From the NCBI GenBank assembly GCA_037039925.1, contig JAXRKP010000285.1:41001-105000 (forward strand): a stretch of DNA of 64,000 bases, read 5' to 3'. Of the stretch, positions 1-12,900 are shown in pieces. The stretch's first letter is position 1; each line of letters starts with the position of its first letter. The translations under genes were made by a program, and so were the position numbers. This DNA is from Doris montereyensis (lineage: Eukaryota; Mollusca; Gastropoda; Nudibranchia; Dorididae). The notes below the pieces were generated by a model. The model ran no database searches and was not told the origin of the DNA. It saw only the letters and a list, made by a program, of their open reading frames with translations.

Positions 1-1600
1 CTTCCATACAAAACCAGTGCAAGCGTAGCCTGAGGTTACACCAATAATATCAATATTCACTTGCTTCCATACAAAACCAGTGCCAATGTAGCCTTCCATA
101 CAAAACTAATGCCAATGTGGCCTGAGGTTACACCAATAATATCACTATTCACTTGCTTCCATACAAAACCAGTGCCAATGTAGCCTTCCACTTCCATACA
201 AAACTAGTGCCAATGTAGCCTGAGGTTACACCAATACTATCACTATTCACTTGCTTCCATACAAAACCAGAGCAAGCGTAGCCTGTGGTTACACCAATAC
301 TATCACTATTCTGTATTCACTTGCTTCCATACAAAACCAGTGCCAATGTAGACTGTGGTTACACCAATACTATCACTATTCTGTATTCACTTGCTTCCAT
401 ACAAAACCAGTGCCAATGTAGCCTGTGGTTACACCAATACTATCATTATTCTGTATTCACTTGCTTCCATACAAAACCAGTGCCAATGTAGCCTGTGGTT
501 ACACCAATACTATCACTATTCTGTATTCACTTGCTTCCATACAAAACCAGTGCCAATGAAGTTTGTGCTTACACCAATACTATCACTATTTACTTGCTTC
601 CATACAAAACCAGTGCCAATGAAGTTTGTGCTTACACCAATACTATCACTATTTACTTGCTTCCATACAAAACCAGTGCAAGCGTAGCCAGTGGTTACAC
701 CAATACTATCACTATTCACTTACTTCCATACAAAACCAGTACCAATGTAGCCTTCCATACAAAACCAGTGCCAATGTAGCCAGTGGTTACACCAATACTA
801 TCACTATTCACTTGCTTCCATACAAAACCAGTGTCAATGTAGCCAGTGGTTACACCAATACTATCACTATTCACTTGCTTCCATACAAAACCAGTGTCAA
901 TGTAGCCAGTGGTTACACCAATACTATCACTATTCACTTGCTTCCATACAAAACCAGTGTCAATGTAGCCTGTGGTTACACCAATACTATCACTATTCAC
1001 TTGGGCTTCCATACAAAACCAGTGCCAATGTAGCCAGTGGTTACACCAATACTATCACTATTCACTTGGGTTTCCATACAAAACCAGTGCCAGTGTAGCC
1101 AGTGGTTACACCAATACTATTACTATTCACTTGTTTCCATACAAAACCAGTGCCAATGTAGCCAGTGGTTACATCAATACTATCAGTGGTTTTACAAAAC
1201 CAGTGTCAATGTAGCCTACTATCACTATTCACTTGGGTTTCCATACAAAACCAGTGCCAATGTAGCCAGTGGTTACACCAATACTATCACTATTCATTTA
1301 TTTCCATACAAAACCAGGTGTTCTGTGGCAATGCCAAAACTTTTCATCTGTTTCCATACAAAACCAGTGTCAATGTAGCCAGTGGTTACACCAATATTAT
1401 TCACTATTCACTTGTTTCCATACAAAACCAGTGCCAATGTAGCCAGTGGTTACACCAATACTATCACTATTCACTTATTTCCATACAAAACCAGAGCCAA
1501 TGTAGTCTGTGGCAATGCCAATAACATCACTTTTCATCTATTTCCATAGAAAACCAGTGCCAATGAAGTTTGTGCTTACACCAATACTATTGCTATTGAC
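1..1600. repeat. Minisatellite array, units about 63-72 bp
   Basis: About two dozen imperfect copies of one unit run from the window edge to about 1595. The unit core reads CTTCCATACAAAACCAGTG, then CAATGTAGCC, then GGTTACACCAATACTATCAC and TATTCACTTG. Units vary by small insertions (an extra CTGTATT near 310-530, GAAGTTTGTGCTTAC variants near 555-640) and by partial units (90-115, 735-775). Several reading frames stay open through the array only because the unit lacks stops in them; these are not genes. The array continues past the left edge, so its full size is unknown. Confidence 0.95.
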
Positions 1601-2744
1601 CTGCCTTAAACTACATTGCCAGTTTTGCACTTTTCTGTTCTTCCCGACCAGAAGACATCCTCCACATACAAGCAATGTCCAACTTTTTAAAAACATTCCT
1701 CCATTCTTGGTGCCGACCGCTACTCAAATCCCTCAAGCAGAGACACAGTCACAAAAATAATGTTTTCCCCTCAAATGGCAAAGCTCTTGCAGGAAGTCTG
1801 CATGAAACGATTCCAACTTTAAACTCCATTTCATTGACATGCACATATGAAGCTTTAAATTGGGAAAAAAACATTTTTCTATCACTATCACATTTCATGC
1901 AACGTATTTACACCTCACTCTCAATTTAAGTTAGTCCCTGAAGTGTTAAAAATAAAAAGGTGGGGGGACAACAAAATGTTTGAAGGGGGGGGTTACAGGA
2001 AGGGGAGGTTGAGACAGATAGAGGCGAAGTTAAAAGATACTTACAAACAATTTTAAAAGTTAACCGGTGGATAACAATCTAAACCTCATGTATATAATGC
2101 GTGATCATAAATTGAAAAAGTAGTATGGGATTGGGGTCAAAAGAATAAAACTCAATCGATTTCATCTTATATATACTTATAATATAGGTTTGTTAGTTTC
2201 ATTGGAATTTACCCCATGCACCATGTCCAGTGATCTTAGGTACCTTATACATATACAGGAACTAAAAATGAACACACTGGGGAGCCAGTTGGCGTAGCAA
2301 CGTTGGTAGCCTTGCGGTTAGGCTGTAACAAAATTTGGGACTGTAAGATCCTGGCAAAGTTAGGGTCTGACGTTTGTGTTCCTTGGTGGATCACATAATC
2401 TATTCAACAAAAACCTACAACTGACATTTTGTACATTTGAGCAAAGATCTTGATTTTTCCCTTTCCTCTCTCATTTTTCTTTGTTCACAAATTTCGTTGC
2501 AAATTTTTAAACAAAATTGATTTGAAATTAAAATAAAATATAGATCACAATCATTTTTTTCTCTCTTTCAATTTCAACTGTTCTCATGCATTAATTAATT
2601 TATTTACAACACTGCAAGTGGTTGTCAAATTTCAAAGCGGCAGAATTACCGTTTTTAAATATTTTAACAATGTAAAAACATAACAACAATATGATACAAC
2701 CAGCAAAATGCGACGATAGCAAACAAAGAGTGACAGGAGAAATT
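1601..2744. other. No gene seen; repeat scraps
   Basis: No convincing coding sequence. Positions 2193-2250 resemble the start of the 130-bp interspersed repeat found in the HSF introns (ATTGGAATTTACCCCATGCA, then CAGTGATCTTAGG). Positions 2278-2400 look like another degenerate dispersed repeat. The rest is AT-rich with nothing I recognise. Confidence 0.5.
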
Positions 2745-2875
2745 AAAAATCTTTGAGCATCAAAGGAATCAAACCCGTGACCTCTGGTCGGCATCTATGA
2801 AGAGGACACATTACCAACCAAGATAACCACGCTCCTGGGTGCTGACACAGAGGTTCAAAATTCCTTTCTATTAGG
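2745..2875 (-). repeat. tRNA-headed SINE fragment
   Basis: Read on the minus strand, this stretch has a tRNA-like pol III promoter: an A-box-like TATCTTGGTTGGTAAT followed about 40 bases later by a B-box-like GGGTTTGATTCC. The spacing fits a tRNA-derived SINE head. No intact tRNA cloverleaf was established. Confidence 0.45.
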
Positions 2876-3241
2876 TGTGGAAAACATACGCCCCGAAGCG
2901 GTGGAAAATGTCGACGCGACAACAACAGATCAACTTCTCATGCTATCTTTTTCTTCTCGTTTCTCTGCTCAGAATTACTCTAATTGAATGCAATAAAAAC
3001 CATTGAAAAGGACTATTTCTGTTTATCTTATTGTGTTTGTCATGAAACCAGATGTTTATGATAAGCATTTTATTCAATTTTTTAAAGTTACCGAGTGTTG
3101 ACACCAGATCGGCAGATCTTGCTTCGAGTCAAAGTCAAAGTTCGCTTGAACTCCTAAAGGTCAATTTCCGTTTTGCACTAAAGCACAGCACCGTGGAAAA
3201 TGGTCGTATAAAACCCGTTTCTTCAGTCATTACTCAGCACC

Positions 3242-4467
3242 ATGCTATGTCCAAATTGCTACGGCTCAGATATCGCATTTACAAATTCAAATGACACTGG
3301 GTTAGCCGCTAAGTTCTCGATCCAATGTAACACCTGCCAAACTACTGTGTGGTCTTCATACTCATCCCCAAAGTGCAATAAACGTTACGATATTAATGTT
3401 AGGGCCGTGCTTGCTTCAAAAGAGTGTGGTGTTTCACCGGGCAAATTAAAAGACATTTTTTAATACCATGAACATCCCACATGTGATGCACCACAAAACC
3501 TACATTGACATTAGCCATGACGTGAGAGTTACAGCCAAAGAAGTCAGAGAGGAAGTTATGCAGAACTCTGCACATGTTATAGAAGAAAGGCATGCTGCCA
3601 ATGTGTATGCTACGGAGCAGACAAGCCCTTCAGGAGTACAGGTGGTTGGCATCTCTTCGATGGGACATAACATAAAAGAGGACACTCCTCTCACTACGGA
3701 GTAGGAATAGCCATAGACATCGACAGCGGATTAGTTCTAGACACACATACTGTTTCAAATTACTGTGCCGGTTGTGCTCGTGCCCTCCTCAAGCATCTGA
3801 ATATTACCCTGAATGGCTTAAAAAATCATAAGCCCTCCTGCAACAAAAACTTTGATGGCTTTTCCAATGCTATGGAAACACGCTGCTGAAATAATTTTTC
3901 AAGATCGATTGAACGTGGCGGGCTTATTATATGGCACCATGCTCTGCGATGGAGACGGCAAAAGCTATCAACAGGGTAAATGAGCTCGGGTGTGTACGAC
4001 ATCTCAGTTCGGAAGGAAGACTGCATAAACCACATCGCGAAGAGAATATTCAACCAATTTGAGCAGTTGACAAAAGATAACGAAGCTCAGCTGAACAGGA
4101 AATTGACCGCAGCAAAAATAAAAAATTACCAATACGTATGCCACATATCTGCGAGAAAATGCCCGACGTGGAAAAGATGAAGCTAGGAGTACTTGGGGTT
4201 ACTCCATATGATGAGCACCGACAGTGCCCCCAATCACTGTCTCTGCCCAGATGGCGATACATCCTGGTGCAAATACAAATGTTCACTCGCCAAGGGAGAA
4301 ACTCCGCCCCCTCATAGCACCACGATCACTGCAGAAGTAGGCAAGTTTGTCTATCCAGTCATAAAACGACTAACAGATCCAGCTTTGTTTGCACGATGTG
4401 CAAAGATGACAACACAAAAGCCTAACAAATGCTTTAATTCTACAATTTGGAAAAGATGCCCGAAACT
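3242..4467 (+). pseudogene. Mutator-like transposase, 5' part
   Basis: This is the front part of a broken Mutator-like transposase (the animal Mutator-like domain family, nuclear, cut-and-paste). Pieces in order across several frames are: an N-terminal cysteine cluster from 3242 (LCPNCYGSD, then IQCNTC and PKCNKRYD); the catalytic block around 3655-3740, DGT-stop-HKRGHSSHYGVG followed by DIDSGLVLD; a cysteine pair NYCAGCARAL; the FSNAMET block near 3865; CDGDGKSYQ near 3945; and RLTDPALFARCAK up to IWKRCPK near 4467. At least four frameshifts and stops separate these. The protein then breaks off where a piggyBac element begins, and its C-terminus reappears at 7131-7369. The order of blocks and the missing piece make a dead element clear. 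Confidence 0.75.
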
Positions 4468-5425
4468 ACTAAGAAAAGAATTCAAGGATGCCTCAGTTTA
4501 AGAAATGAAAGCCTTTACTGGACTGAGAATATATATGGAGTATTTGTGTGTGAAGTCGAGCATCGGGATTACTGGGCAAACGAAGGAACTGATTTTGTTG
4601 GATTTACTCCCGGTTTCCATAACGTCATGACGCGGGATAGATTCTTGGCCCTCTGGACTTTTCTACATGTGATTGACGAGGAGGATTCAAATGTTGACAA
4701 AACTGACAAAATTTTCAAGGTTCGACCAGTTCTTGATGATCTGTTCCCCAAGTTTCATCATTATTACCAGCCAAGGCAACACCTGAGCCTAGATGAGGGG
4801 ATGATACCAATGAAGAATCGGCTTGGAATCAAGCAATACATAAAGGATAAACCTACAAAATGGGGTATCAAATCTTTTCTTCTGTGTGAGGGTGAGATAG
4901 GCTACGTTCTAAATGCTGAAATCTACATTGGGGCAGCACCAATGGCAATACAAGACCTAGGCTTAGGAGGGGAAATACTGTCGTTCGTCTCTTGACATCA
5001 TGTGGGATGGAGGACGGATCGCATATCCTCGTCATGGACCGGTATTACAATTTGGTAACTCTGGCAAAATATTTACTGAATGAACTGAACACTGGTGTTG
5101 TTGGAACTCTTCTACAGAATAGAAGACTCTTCCCAAAGTCCTTGAAGAAAATTAAAAGAAACTTACACGGGGTGAAAGTCGTTATCTGTGTCAGGACAGC
5201 ATCCCGTGTATGATCTGGCAGGATAGGAAGCCCATCCGTTTTATTTCAAACTACTTGGATCTGGCGCAAAACAATGTGGCAAACAGAAAAAACAAAGATG
5301 GTACTCTGGTTGAGATAACCATGCCACAGTTTGTCAAGGACTACAACAAGTACATGGGAGGCTGTGACAAAAATGACCAGATGACCCGTCTTCATCGCTC
5401 TCGCAGAGCTGCCTACCCCTAACAC
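4468..5425 (+). pseudogene. piggyBac transposase, N-terminal and catalytic part
   Basis: This is a DDE transposase of the piggyBac (DDE_Tnp_1_7) family, which cuts and pastes at TTAA sites. Coding begins inside the family domain at EMKAFTGLRIYMEYL (4502-4550, frame 2). It shifts to frame 1 for VMTRDRFLALWTFLHV and the signature LSLDEGMIPMKNR near 4785, where the Asp is a catalytic residue. It then moves to frame 3 at 4992 (HILVMDRYYN, a second catalytic Asp) and to frame 2 at 5205 (IWQDRKPIRFISNY, then YMGGCDKNDQM). At least three frameshifts are needed. Homology stops near RRAAYP at 5417 and resumes at about 6600, with a reversed hAT fragment in between. The gene is dead. Confidence 0.85.
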
Positions 5426-5603
5426 CCCTTAAGAGGAATCACAGGGCTGAAAAAGAGGAATCTGGGATAAAAAAAGAGGAATCAACATACCGATTACGCA
5501 GATAGTGCTAATGACGCAATCCATCGCTATTTGAAGTCAAAGTCAAAGGCTTGATAAAGGCATACTTATAGTAACATTCCAGGCGTGTGGTTTTCAGGTG
5601 TTC

Positions 5604-6606
5604 TTAGTCTCTCACATCACAATAAACAAAGAAAATTTTTAAAAATATATACGCAATGTCACAGGGACTTCCAGTCTTCACTTCTTCATACTCTGATAGT
5701 AAGCACTTTTTGGCTTTACTAATCAGAGCTGGTGAAAAGGTCTGTCGATGGCAAACAGATCCTCTGGCAATCATGTGCACCTTTTGCACAACCAGTGCAC
5801 TGACTATATCAGTCGAGAGGGAGGGCCTGAATTCAGTCTGGTTCTTCCGCACAAAACTGAAAATCCTTTCTACATCGGCATTTGAGTGTGTGAGGCAGCA
5901 AAGTCCCTTCGTGGCTACTGACAAATTAGGATATTTGACAATGACAGCACCATCAGCAGTTTTCATCTCCCCTACCCTATACCACTGCCTATCCACTCTC
6001 TCTTCCTGTGATATTACATCAGAGATGGTTTGATCAACTTGATACTTTGCAAAACTCTAACTGTAAAGCTGTCAGGTTGCCCCCAGTGACGAGGCATGAA
6101 AAACGGTCTGTAAAATACTGAAGCATACTAAATCTAGCTGACAGTCGTTTGTTCAAGTCTAAAACAGCAGCATTTTCCAAGAAGTCATCCATGATAGGAA
6201 ATTTTGAAATAATGTATTTCAAGGCTCCAGAAAAGAATCTCCTGACATCATCCACGAAAATGTCCTCTGAGTTTTTATGGAAACCTTTCTCTTTTAGGTC
6301 CTTTAGGCATAACTGGGTTTCATGGCCCATAATCAAATCCTATGAGGCTTCTGGTTTCTATGAGCATCAAACTCTATTTTTAAGATATTGTTTGATGCAG
6401 TAATGATGTCAGGCTTTACAAATCTGATAAGCAGATCGGTGACCAGCTCATCTAGAACTGACATCATCTTATGGATCTGTGGAGCTCCTTTTGAAATATC
6501 AAATTTGTGTTAAGTAAATAACGGGAGATTTTCTTTGAGGAAGAAGCAATACAGCTTAGATGAGGTGGCTGCAAAAAACGTTTCAGTACAACAGAAAGCA
6601 TCGAAA
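5604..6606 (-). pseudogene. hAT-family transposase fragment nested in piggyBac
   Basis: On the minus strand this reads as the C-terminal half of a hAT transposase. Pieces from 6606 down are: an opening stretch with FDAFCCTETFFAATSSKLY; a helical region with MSVLDELVTDLLIRFVKP; the block starting MGHETQLCLKDLKEKGF (6336-6034); then the hAT dimerisation domain at about 5990-5690 with SNADVERIFSFVRKNQTEF. One stop and a few frameshifts interrupt it. The N-terminal zinc finger and first catalytic residues are absent. Because piggyBac homology stops just before and restarts just after it in the opposite direction, this is an insertion into the piggyBac element. No clear 8-bp target duplication or terminal repeat was found. 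Confidence 0.75.
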
Positions 6607-6957
6607 AAACCCTTGTTTTTTCAAGGTTCATTCAGAGACTTTGCCTGGAGCTCATTGGGGATTATAGAACGACATTAGCGCAGAGGACAAAATGAACCTT
6701 GTCCGTAATGTTTGACTCCAGGCAACCATTTCCTGATATTCCTTCTGGTGCCTCATCCAACCACATGTGTGCTGTGTGCATGGAAAAGCACCTCAGATAC
6801 AACAGGCAGAACCCTGGAGTAACCTACAAGGACAATCCACACAAAAAGGTAAAAACCAATGTCTGCTGTACGCAGTGCAAAAGTACCTCTGCGTCAAACA
6901 AGGTTCTACCTGCTGGGCGGACTGGCACTCAAAGGTGGAATACTAGCGTTAGATGAA
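6600..6957 (+). pseudogene. piggyBac transposase C-terminus
   Basis: Homology to piggyBac resumes at about 6600 with LCLELIGDYRTTLAQ, then a TGA stop. It continues with PDIPSGASSNHMCAVCMEKH and the C-terminal cysteine-rich zinc-binding region. A frameshift near 6890 moves the end into another frame, which reads YLCVKQGSTCWADWHSKVEY before a TAG at about 6952. The spacing of cysteines and the final Trp/His residues match the family's C-terminal domain. This piece and the one ending at 5425 are one gene split by the hAT insertion. Confidence 0.8.
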
Positions 6958-7130
6958 GGCTGAAGGCTAGGCCTATTTTCTCTAATCTCCCAAAGTTTCA
7001 TCTAATTCTAACCACTGGTTTCCTTGAAACAAATATTTTTCTACCCCATGTACGTTTTTTCTCTTTTTTGCTCAGGAGGCCAGGTATAGGGGACTTTTAG
7101 GGTCAGGGATTGAGGTCTGGTAGGGTTAAT

Positions 7131-7369
7131 ATGGGACCAAGCGGGCTTTCTAAAATGCTTAAAAAACTTGGGACTTAAGTGGGGATATGTCAACGGCTCC
7201 TATGCTCTGAAAGCCGCACAGACCAGGATTCGGCATTCCAAGAGGAAGGACAAGGATGTGTAAAAGTGGAAGTGGAAGCATCTTCAAAAGCAATATTTGA
7301 AAGAGAAAGACAAGAGGGAGTTGGAGGAAGGTGTTACCTACTCTTCTGGTGGCTTAAACTGTTACGGTA
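7131..7369 (+). pseudogene. Mutator-like transposase C-terminus
   Basis: Directly after the TTAA at 7127-7130 the Mutator-like protein resumes: LKWGYVNGSYALKAAQ near 7170-7215, then a basic region (RIRHSKRKDKD, a stop, then KEKDKRELEEGVTYSSGGL) to about 7355. A basic tail ending in a short EGVTY motif is typical of the end of this family. Together with 3242-4467 it brackets the piggyBac element and shows which element was the host. Confidence 0.6.
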
Positions 7370-9059
7370 ATTTCAAATTCATTGTTATAGTTGAATACCA
7401 GGCACCATTCTGTTATGATTTCAGAAATTATGTCTATAAAAATTGTCAAAGTTTCGAGCTGTTTTATCTCAAAACGTCATTTTTGTTGTTGCGTAGAGAT
7501 GAACTTTGGTCCTCCATCATATCTTTATGTGTTAAGCTAGAGCAATGAATTTTGTGTGTGGTTAGTTTATTAGTAGCTACAAATAGCTGGCTACTTAGAA
7601 TTCATGTAAATATCATACATTTTGTTACATACATTTTTTGATCATCAGATTCCGGGTTTTTCGGGGGTAAATTTTACATTGGGTTTTGAGATTCATCTCA
7701 GAAGCTATAAATTCATAAAGCATTATTTTAAGTAGCCAGCTATTTGCAGCAGTGTCTAAATGATATAATGCAAGTTATGGAAATGAAATTGATTAAAAAT
7801 TGTTGGAATGATGGAGGACCAAAAATAACTCATTATTTACGCTTATTTTTCAAGATGGCCGCCGTTGCCAGCTATGTAATCATAAATCAAAAATAATTTC
7901 CTTTGAATCTTTATAATTTCACCTTACTATAACACTGTTGTGGTGGTTACGAGTTATTGTGTTTTTTTATGGATATTTGTCACCTCATTTCGTCGAAGTC
8001 AAAGTACGGCTTCAAATTTGTTTCATGAATGTTACTTTTTGTACTCTAATTATAATTTTCAACTGTTAGTTAATCTATTTCTAGTTGCTTGATTGCACAT
8101 TTTATTTGTAACTTTATTGGTTTGTGTTTTGTGAGCCTTTCTGTGAGCTCTGCAAGCATTTTTAAATATATTTCCTTTGATTTTTCCCTTTTCCCCATTT
8201 TGAGCTTGAACCTCTTTTGGGAACCATTAAAAGTTTTATGCATGTATTTCCATCTCTGAAAAAAATTGGACTTATTCTCTATATGTATTTAATGCACTAT
8301 ACGTAATTTTGACCATGCATGAATAAAAAAATTTGTTTATATTACCACCTTGAATTTGGGTATTTGACAATAAAGCGTTCAAAATGTTGATTTTTGTTAA
8401 AATAGGTCAACTTTATAGCTTAGCATTTGTATGGAAACCATGATTAGATTCTATGATTTTGGGTAATCTGTTGCACAATGTTGTGGAGTGTGTGAAAACA
8501 CCAATACAAGAGTTTTTTATGTCTTATTTTGTCCCCTGGGACTGGCTAAAAATTGCACAGCGGCCTGTATAAGCGACCTGTATTTGCGGATCGATAAAAT
8601 TATATTTTTTAAAAATTCATAAACAAATCATTTACTGTCCGATTTTCAAAATTTAAATTGCAATTTTCATGATTCCTTGATAAGAATATAGATTTGTAAA
8701 CTCAATGTTGATATTTCAACTAAAATATTTACACTTTCCACACCTATTTCTATTGATGCCCAAAGATATTTTCTCTGTCTATTCGTTTGTATTTTGTCAT
8801 GCCTATGTTCCTATTGTCACTATTATTCTATGTCCTTATTCATCACTTTCGACACGCCCCTTGTCTCACTGTTTGTCTTTACACTTATAGAGATCTATGT
8901 CAGGAAAATTAAAACGGCAAAACAAGCCTTTGCTACTTTGTGCAATAAAAAATAAAAACATGCATCATCATACTTCATGGCCACTTTTCATGTATTCATA
9001 TGGCTTTGTTCTGTAATTATATACAAAAATATACAAATTTGAAGGAAGGCAGAAGCTAT
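7370..9059. other. AT-rich DNA, no gene recognised
   Basis: No coding region or known repeat is recognised. It may include the non-coding 3' part of the Mutator-like element and the HSF 3' untranslated region (minus strand, below 9060). A confident polyadenylation site could not be chosen among several tttatt motifs. Confidence 0.4.
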
Positions 9060-9148
9060 TTAGTCCAGATCATCAATATCATCTATGACGCCGTTGTCTA
9101 GCAGCTCTGGGAAAAGTTCCTTTGGGTTGTACTGAACCAACTCTGTTC
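9060..9148 (-). CDS. HSF: HSF last exon: C-terminus and stop
   Basis: The acceptor CAACAG precedes GA-ACA. With the G from exon 11 it codes for [17 protein letters not shown], then [12 protein letters not shown] and TAA (9062-9060). An LVxY motif followed by a short acidic end is typical of HSF C-termini, as is the hydrophobic/acidic composition of the activation domain. Confidence 0.88.
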
Positions 9149-9932
9149 CTGTTGCTTGGTTGACAAAAATGGGAAGAAAGAGGAGAAAATAATTGCCATG
9201 AGCCTACAGGAGATGATTTTTTAAAGTTCATTTGATTTACTCCCATTCACAACTAAGGTGATCTCAGGTTTTTTTAGTCGGATTTAAATTTTTTGCCCGG
9301 ACTGCCTTGTAAACAGCCAAGGAATCTTTAACTTGCACAGAGTGTTGTGATCTGTACACGGGACCTCCCCCTTTTTTATATCGTTCCTCTCCGATGGGAC
9401 AAAAACCCATTGAAAAATAGTTTAACCCACTACCTTTGGGTTGAGAGGCAGACACCTTGCCTCTGGACTACCAAGTCCCTCACAGGAGCCAAAGAGTAAG
9501 TGTAACGCTTGTCAAATTACGAGTTATCAAGATCTACATTTGTGAACTCATGTATTCAACTCTATTCTTGGAATCAAAACCATTTTAGAATTCTCTTTTT
9601 TCCTGTTGTTGTTTTCTTGTCGTTTTTTTGTCTCACCAGATCATTTCGAATCATGTACATACATAGAAAACAACAAAATGAAAGCAAAGCCAACCTTTCC
9701 CACTAAATGTATCTATCAACTGTGTCTAAGGACTCATAAAAGATGCCATCCCTTTTCACGAAAGGCAAACTTCTGGTTCATAAGTGAAATATGAATTATC
9801 CCTACAACGCAGGCTTAGCCATCGGCCTATTTTTGTTAACAATTACACAATATTTCATTAACTCTTCACTCTGTTAGTTTCTCAGATCAAAATACTATGG
9901 AAGCCACCCCGTAATCTTAAAAAAACGTTTAA

Positions 9933-9970
<38 letters not shown>

Positions 9971-12900
9971 GTTCTTTTCAAATTGAAGTTATTTCCCTTT
10001 GTTTTGACACTAGGTGTAGACTAACAGGAAGCCAGTTAGACCTTGGTTAGGCAGGAAAGAGTAAAGCACCCGTTTAAAGTAAAGCCCCTAATTAGCAAAG
10101 GAAATTGAAGAAAAAAATCCTAATGGAAGAAGTCTTCAACAAGAGCCCACTACTGTAATCACACTGACAATGACGGCGACACATGTTAACTCATTTTAGC
10201 CCTGAAACTGTGCATACTGGTTTCGCGATTATAGCGTTGAGCCCTGATATCGAGCGTACACTGTTTGTTGACCTTCTTCTTAAAGACGTACCAACTCAAT
10301 TCTTGAGCATTACTGTCAGCAAGATATTTTGATTAAACCCAAAAATAATCATCCAATTTTTGCTTTAAAGTGATGTATTTAATTTTGTTTTTAAAGTCTT
10401 CAGTGCTATTACTGAGTTTTATTTCTGTTGGCAGTCCATTCCACAGCCTTACTGCACTAGGGTAAAATGAGTGCAGGTGACAATCAATGTTTGAAGATGG
10501 AACCATGTATGTTTGACAGCCTGATCTGGTTGTTCTTGAATTAAGTTTAAGCCGATCTAATGGAATAAACAGTTGGCCATTTATAGCTTTGAAGAAATTA
10601 TAAATTTTATTTCTACCTCTACGTTCTTCTAAAGGTATCCATTGCATAATGCAATTGGGTCATCTTGGTTTTGGTATTTCCTTTAGTGTATATATAATTA
10701 TTAGTTACAAAGCAGGCTGCATTCTTTTGTACTTTCTCAATTTCTTGTACGTAGGTCTGTTGTTGTGGGTTCCACCCAGACACAGCTACCATAATCTAAA
10801 CCTGAGACTGGTCCTACTAGAGCATTGTAGCACTTCTCTTTACATTTTGAGGACAGTTGTAAAGGTTTCTTCTAAGGAAGGCAAAAAAGTTGCGAATGTT
10901 GTTGTAATATGACACAGACGCATTTACCCACTTCTGTCACTCTCAATTAGTCCATTCTACAAAAAGGAGATGACACGAATAATAGTAGGATGAATTAGTA
11001 ACCTTTCTATAAATAATTTGAGCACAAAACATGAGAGAGCGAAGCGTGTGAAAGCTAGCTAGTGTGTTTCGGTTTACACACCATTCAGACGGGCAGTGGT
11101 CATACGCTTGATGTCTGCGCGACAAGCACTGGAGCAAGTTGTAAACAAAAGTATTAACATCAATGATGAATCAGATGTTACACATGCATTATAAAAAGTG
11201 GCACACAATAAACAATATAGAATGAATTTTGAGACAGCTTCTAAACTTTCATCACTAGATCTGAAAACTGGATCTAATGTTCTTAAGCAAAGAATTTACT
11301 TTTGAGGTGTGTCTTATGGCATAATGCAATAACGAATTTCAGTATGTAAATAATAACAAATAAAAACGCCCTTATAATAAGTTATCAATAGTGTATTTAT
11401 GTCTGGGTGAAGTATGAAAGTGATTGAGTAATTAGGTTTTTTTTGCACAATTTTTAAAAAAATGGATCAAAATCCCCAGTTTGCGTAGTTAAGCAATTTG
11501 AGTTCCAACTTCACGCTAAGACTGATTATCAGTCAGGGCCCCTGAAACCTCCAAAAGCTAAGACTGATTATCAGTCAGGGCCCCTGAAACCTCCAAAAGC
11601 TAAGACTGATTATCAGTCAGGGGCCCCTGAAACCTTCAAAAGCTAAGACTGATTATCAGTCAGGGGCCCTGAAACCTCCAAAAGCTAAGACTGATTATCA
11701 GTCAGGGGGGAAACCTCCCTGAAACCTCCAAAAGGAAAGTTAGGGGCCCTGGAAACCTCCAAAAGCTAAGACTGATTATCAGTCAGGGCCCCTGAAACCT
11801 CCAAAAGGATAAGACTGATTATCAGTTAGGGCCCCTGAAACCTCCAAACACATAGTCCAACTCGGAGAGCATACAAAGATGCTCATCAATGACCATCAAA
11901 CACTGAATGTGGACACAAAATAAGGTCCCTTGCTGAACCATGAATGAATATCTGACATTGCGTCAAATGTCATTTGAAGTTTACAAATTTAAATGCATCC
12001 TAAGTTTAATTTTACGTTTAACTTACGAGTCAAACAAAATGACCAGTTCCGTTAAAAAACACCCAACTCAACCCAACATCATCCGTCTCTATTAAAAATG
12101 AAAATATAAAATCTAATACATAATTTCTAGCATTTAACAGAGCTTGTGTTTCATTGAAATTTACGTTGTGGTGATCTTAGGTGAATTAAGAGGAAACAAC
12201 AAGATGAAAAATAAGTGAAAGAGTGGAAGAAAAGAAGTAGGACCAATCAGCAGCATCCGCCAACCGCCCGCATAGGAAGGATGAAAAGGAAAGAGAGAAA
12301 GAAAAGGAAAGAGAAAGAAAAGGAAAGCGAGGAAGAAAATGAAATAGAGAAAACAAGGAAAAAGAGGAAGAAAAGGATAGAGAAAACAAGGAAAAAGAGG
12401 AAGAAAAGGAAAGAGAGAGAAAAGGAAAGAGAGGAAGAAAAGGAAAGAGAGAGAGAGAGAAAAGGAAAGAGAGGAAGAAAAGGAAAGAGAGAGAGAAAAG
12501 GAAAGAAAGGAAGAAAACGAAAGGAGACGATTCCTGCCACTCACCGGTAATATCACCATTGCTGCAGTCAAGGCTTGAAGTGCCCGGCTCGTTGTCCCTG
12601 TCGCCCGACAGTAGCCCTTCCATGCTCTGATGACATCACAAGAACAATACAAATTAAAGAAGGGAAAGGTCAATGTTAACCTGATAATATGTAACGTAAA
12701 GTAATAAAATTCCTTCAAGGCCATTGTGGCCCATAGAGCCGGAGCTTGTCCCGGTGATAGTAATCAACTCCTGGACAGAACGCAAGTCTGACTCATGTTG
12801 AATGTCTTTCCAAAGGAACACAATGTCGGGCCTAGCCTTTGATAGAATTCAGACCTGAGACCTCCTGATCCCCAATCCAGCAGTCTAACCATTCAGCCAC

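Larger units (their letters stand above)
4468..7126 (+). mobile_element. piggyBac element inserted in the Mutator-like element
   Basis: The element lies between the two halves of the Mutator-like gene. Its right end is a run ending in GGG directly before TTAA (7127-7130), the piggyBac target sequence. The left end is not clean: no TTAA-flanked terminus was found at 4468, and the transposase N-terminus is missing, so the left side is truncated. The element is itself interrupted by a hAT fragment at about 5430-6606. Confidence 0.65.

Noticed and set aside
1..1600. Possible CRISPR-like array
   Set aside because: Units abut without unique spacers and the DNA is eukaryotic.
285..1760. Repetitive peptide frames in the first 1.7 kb
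   Set aside because: The unit lacks stops in some frames; frames overlap on both strands and have no start or domain.
12161..12724. 187-residue Phe/Ser/Leu frame on the minus strand
   Set aside because: It runs through the purine-rich tract; only the part over 12545-12626 (HSF exon 11) is real, and in another frame.
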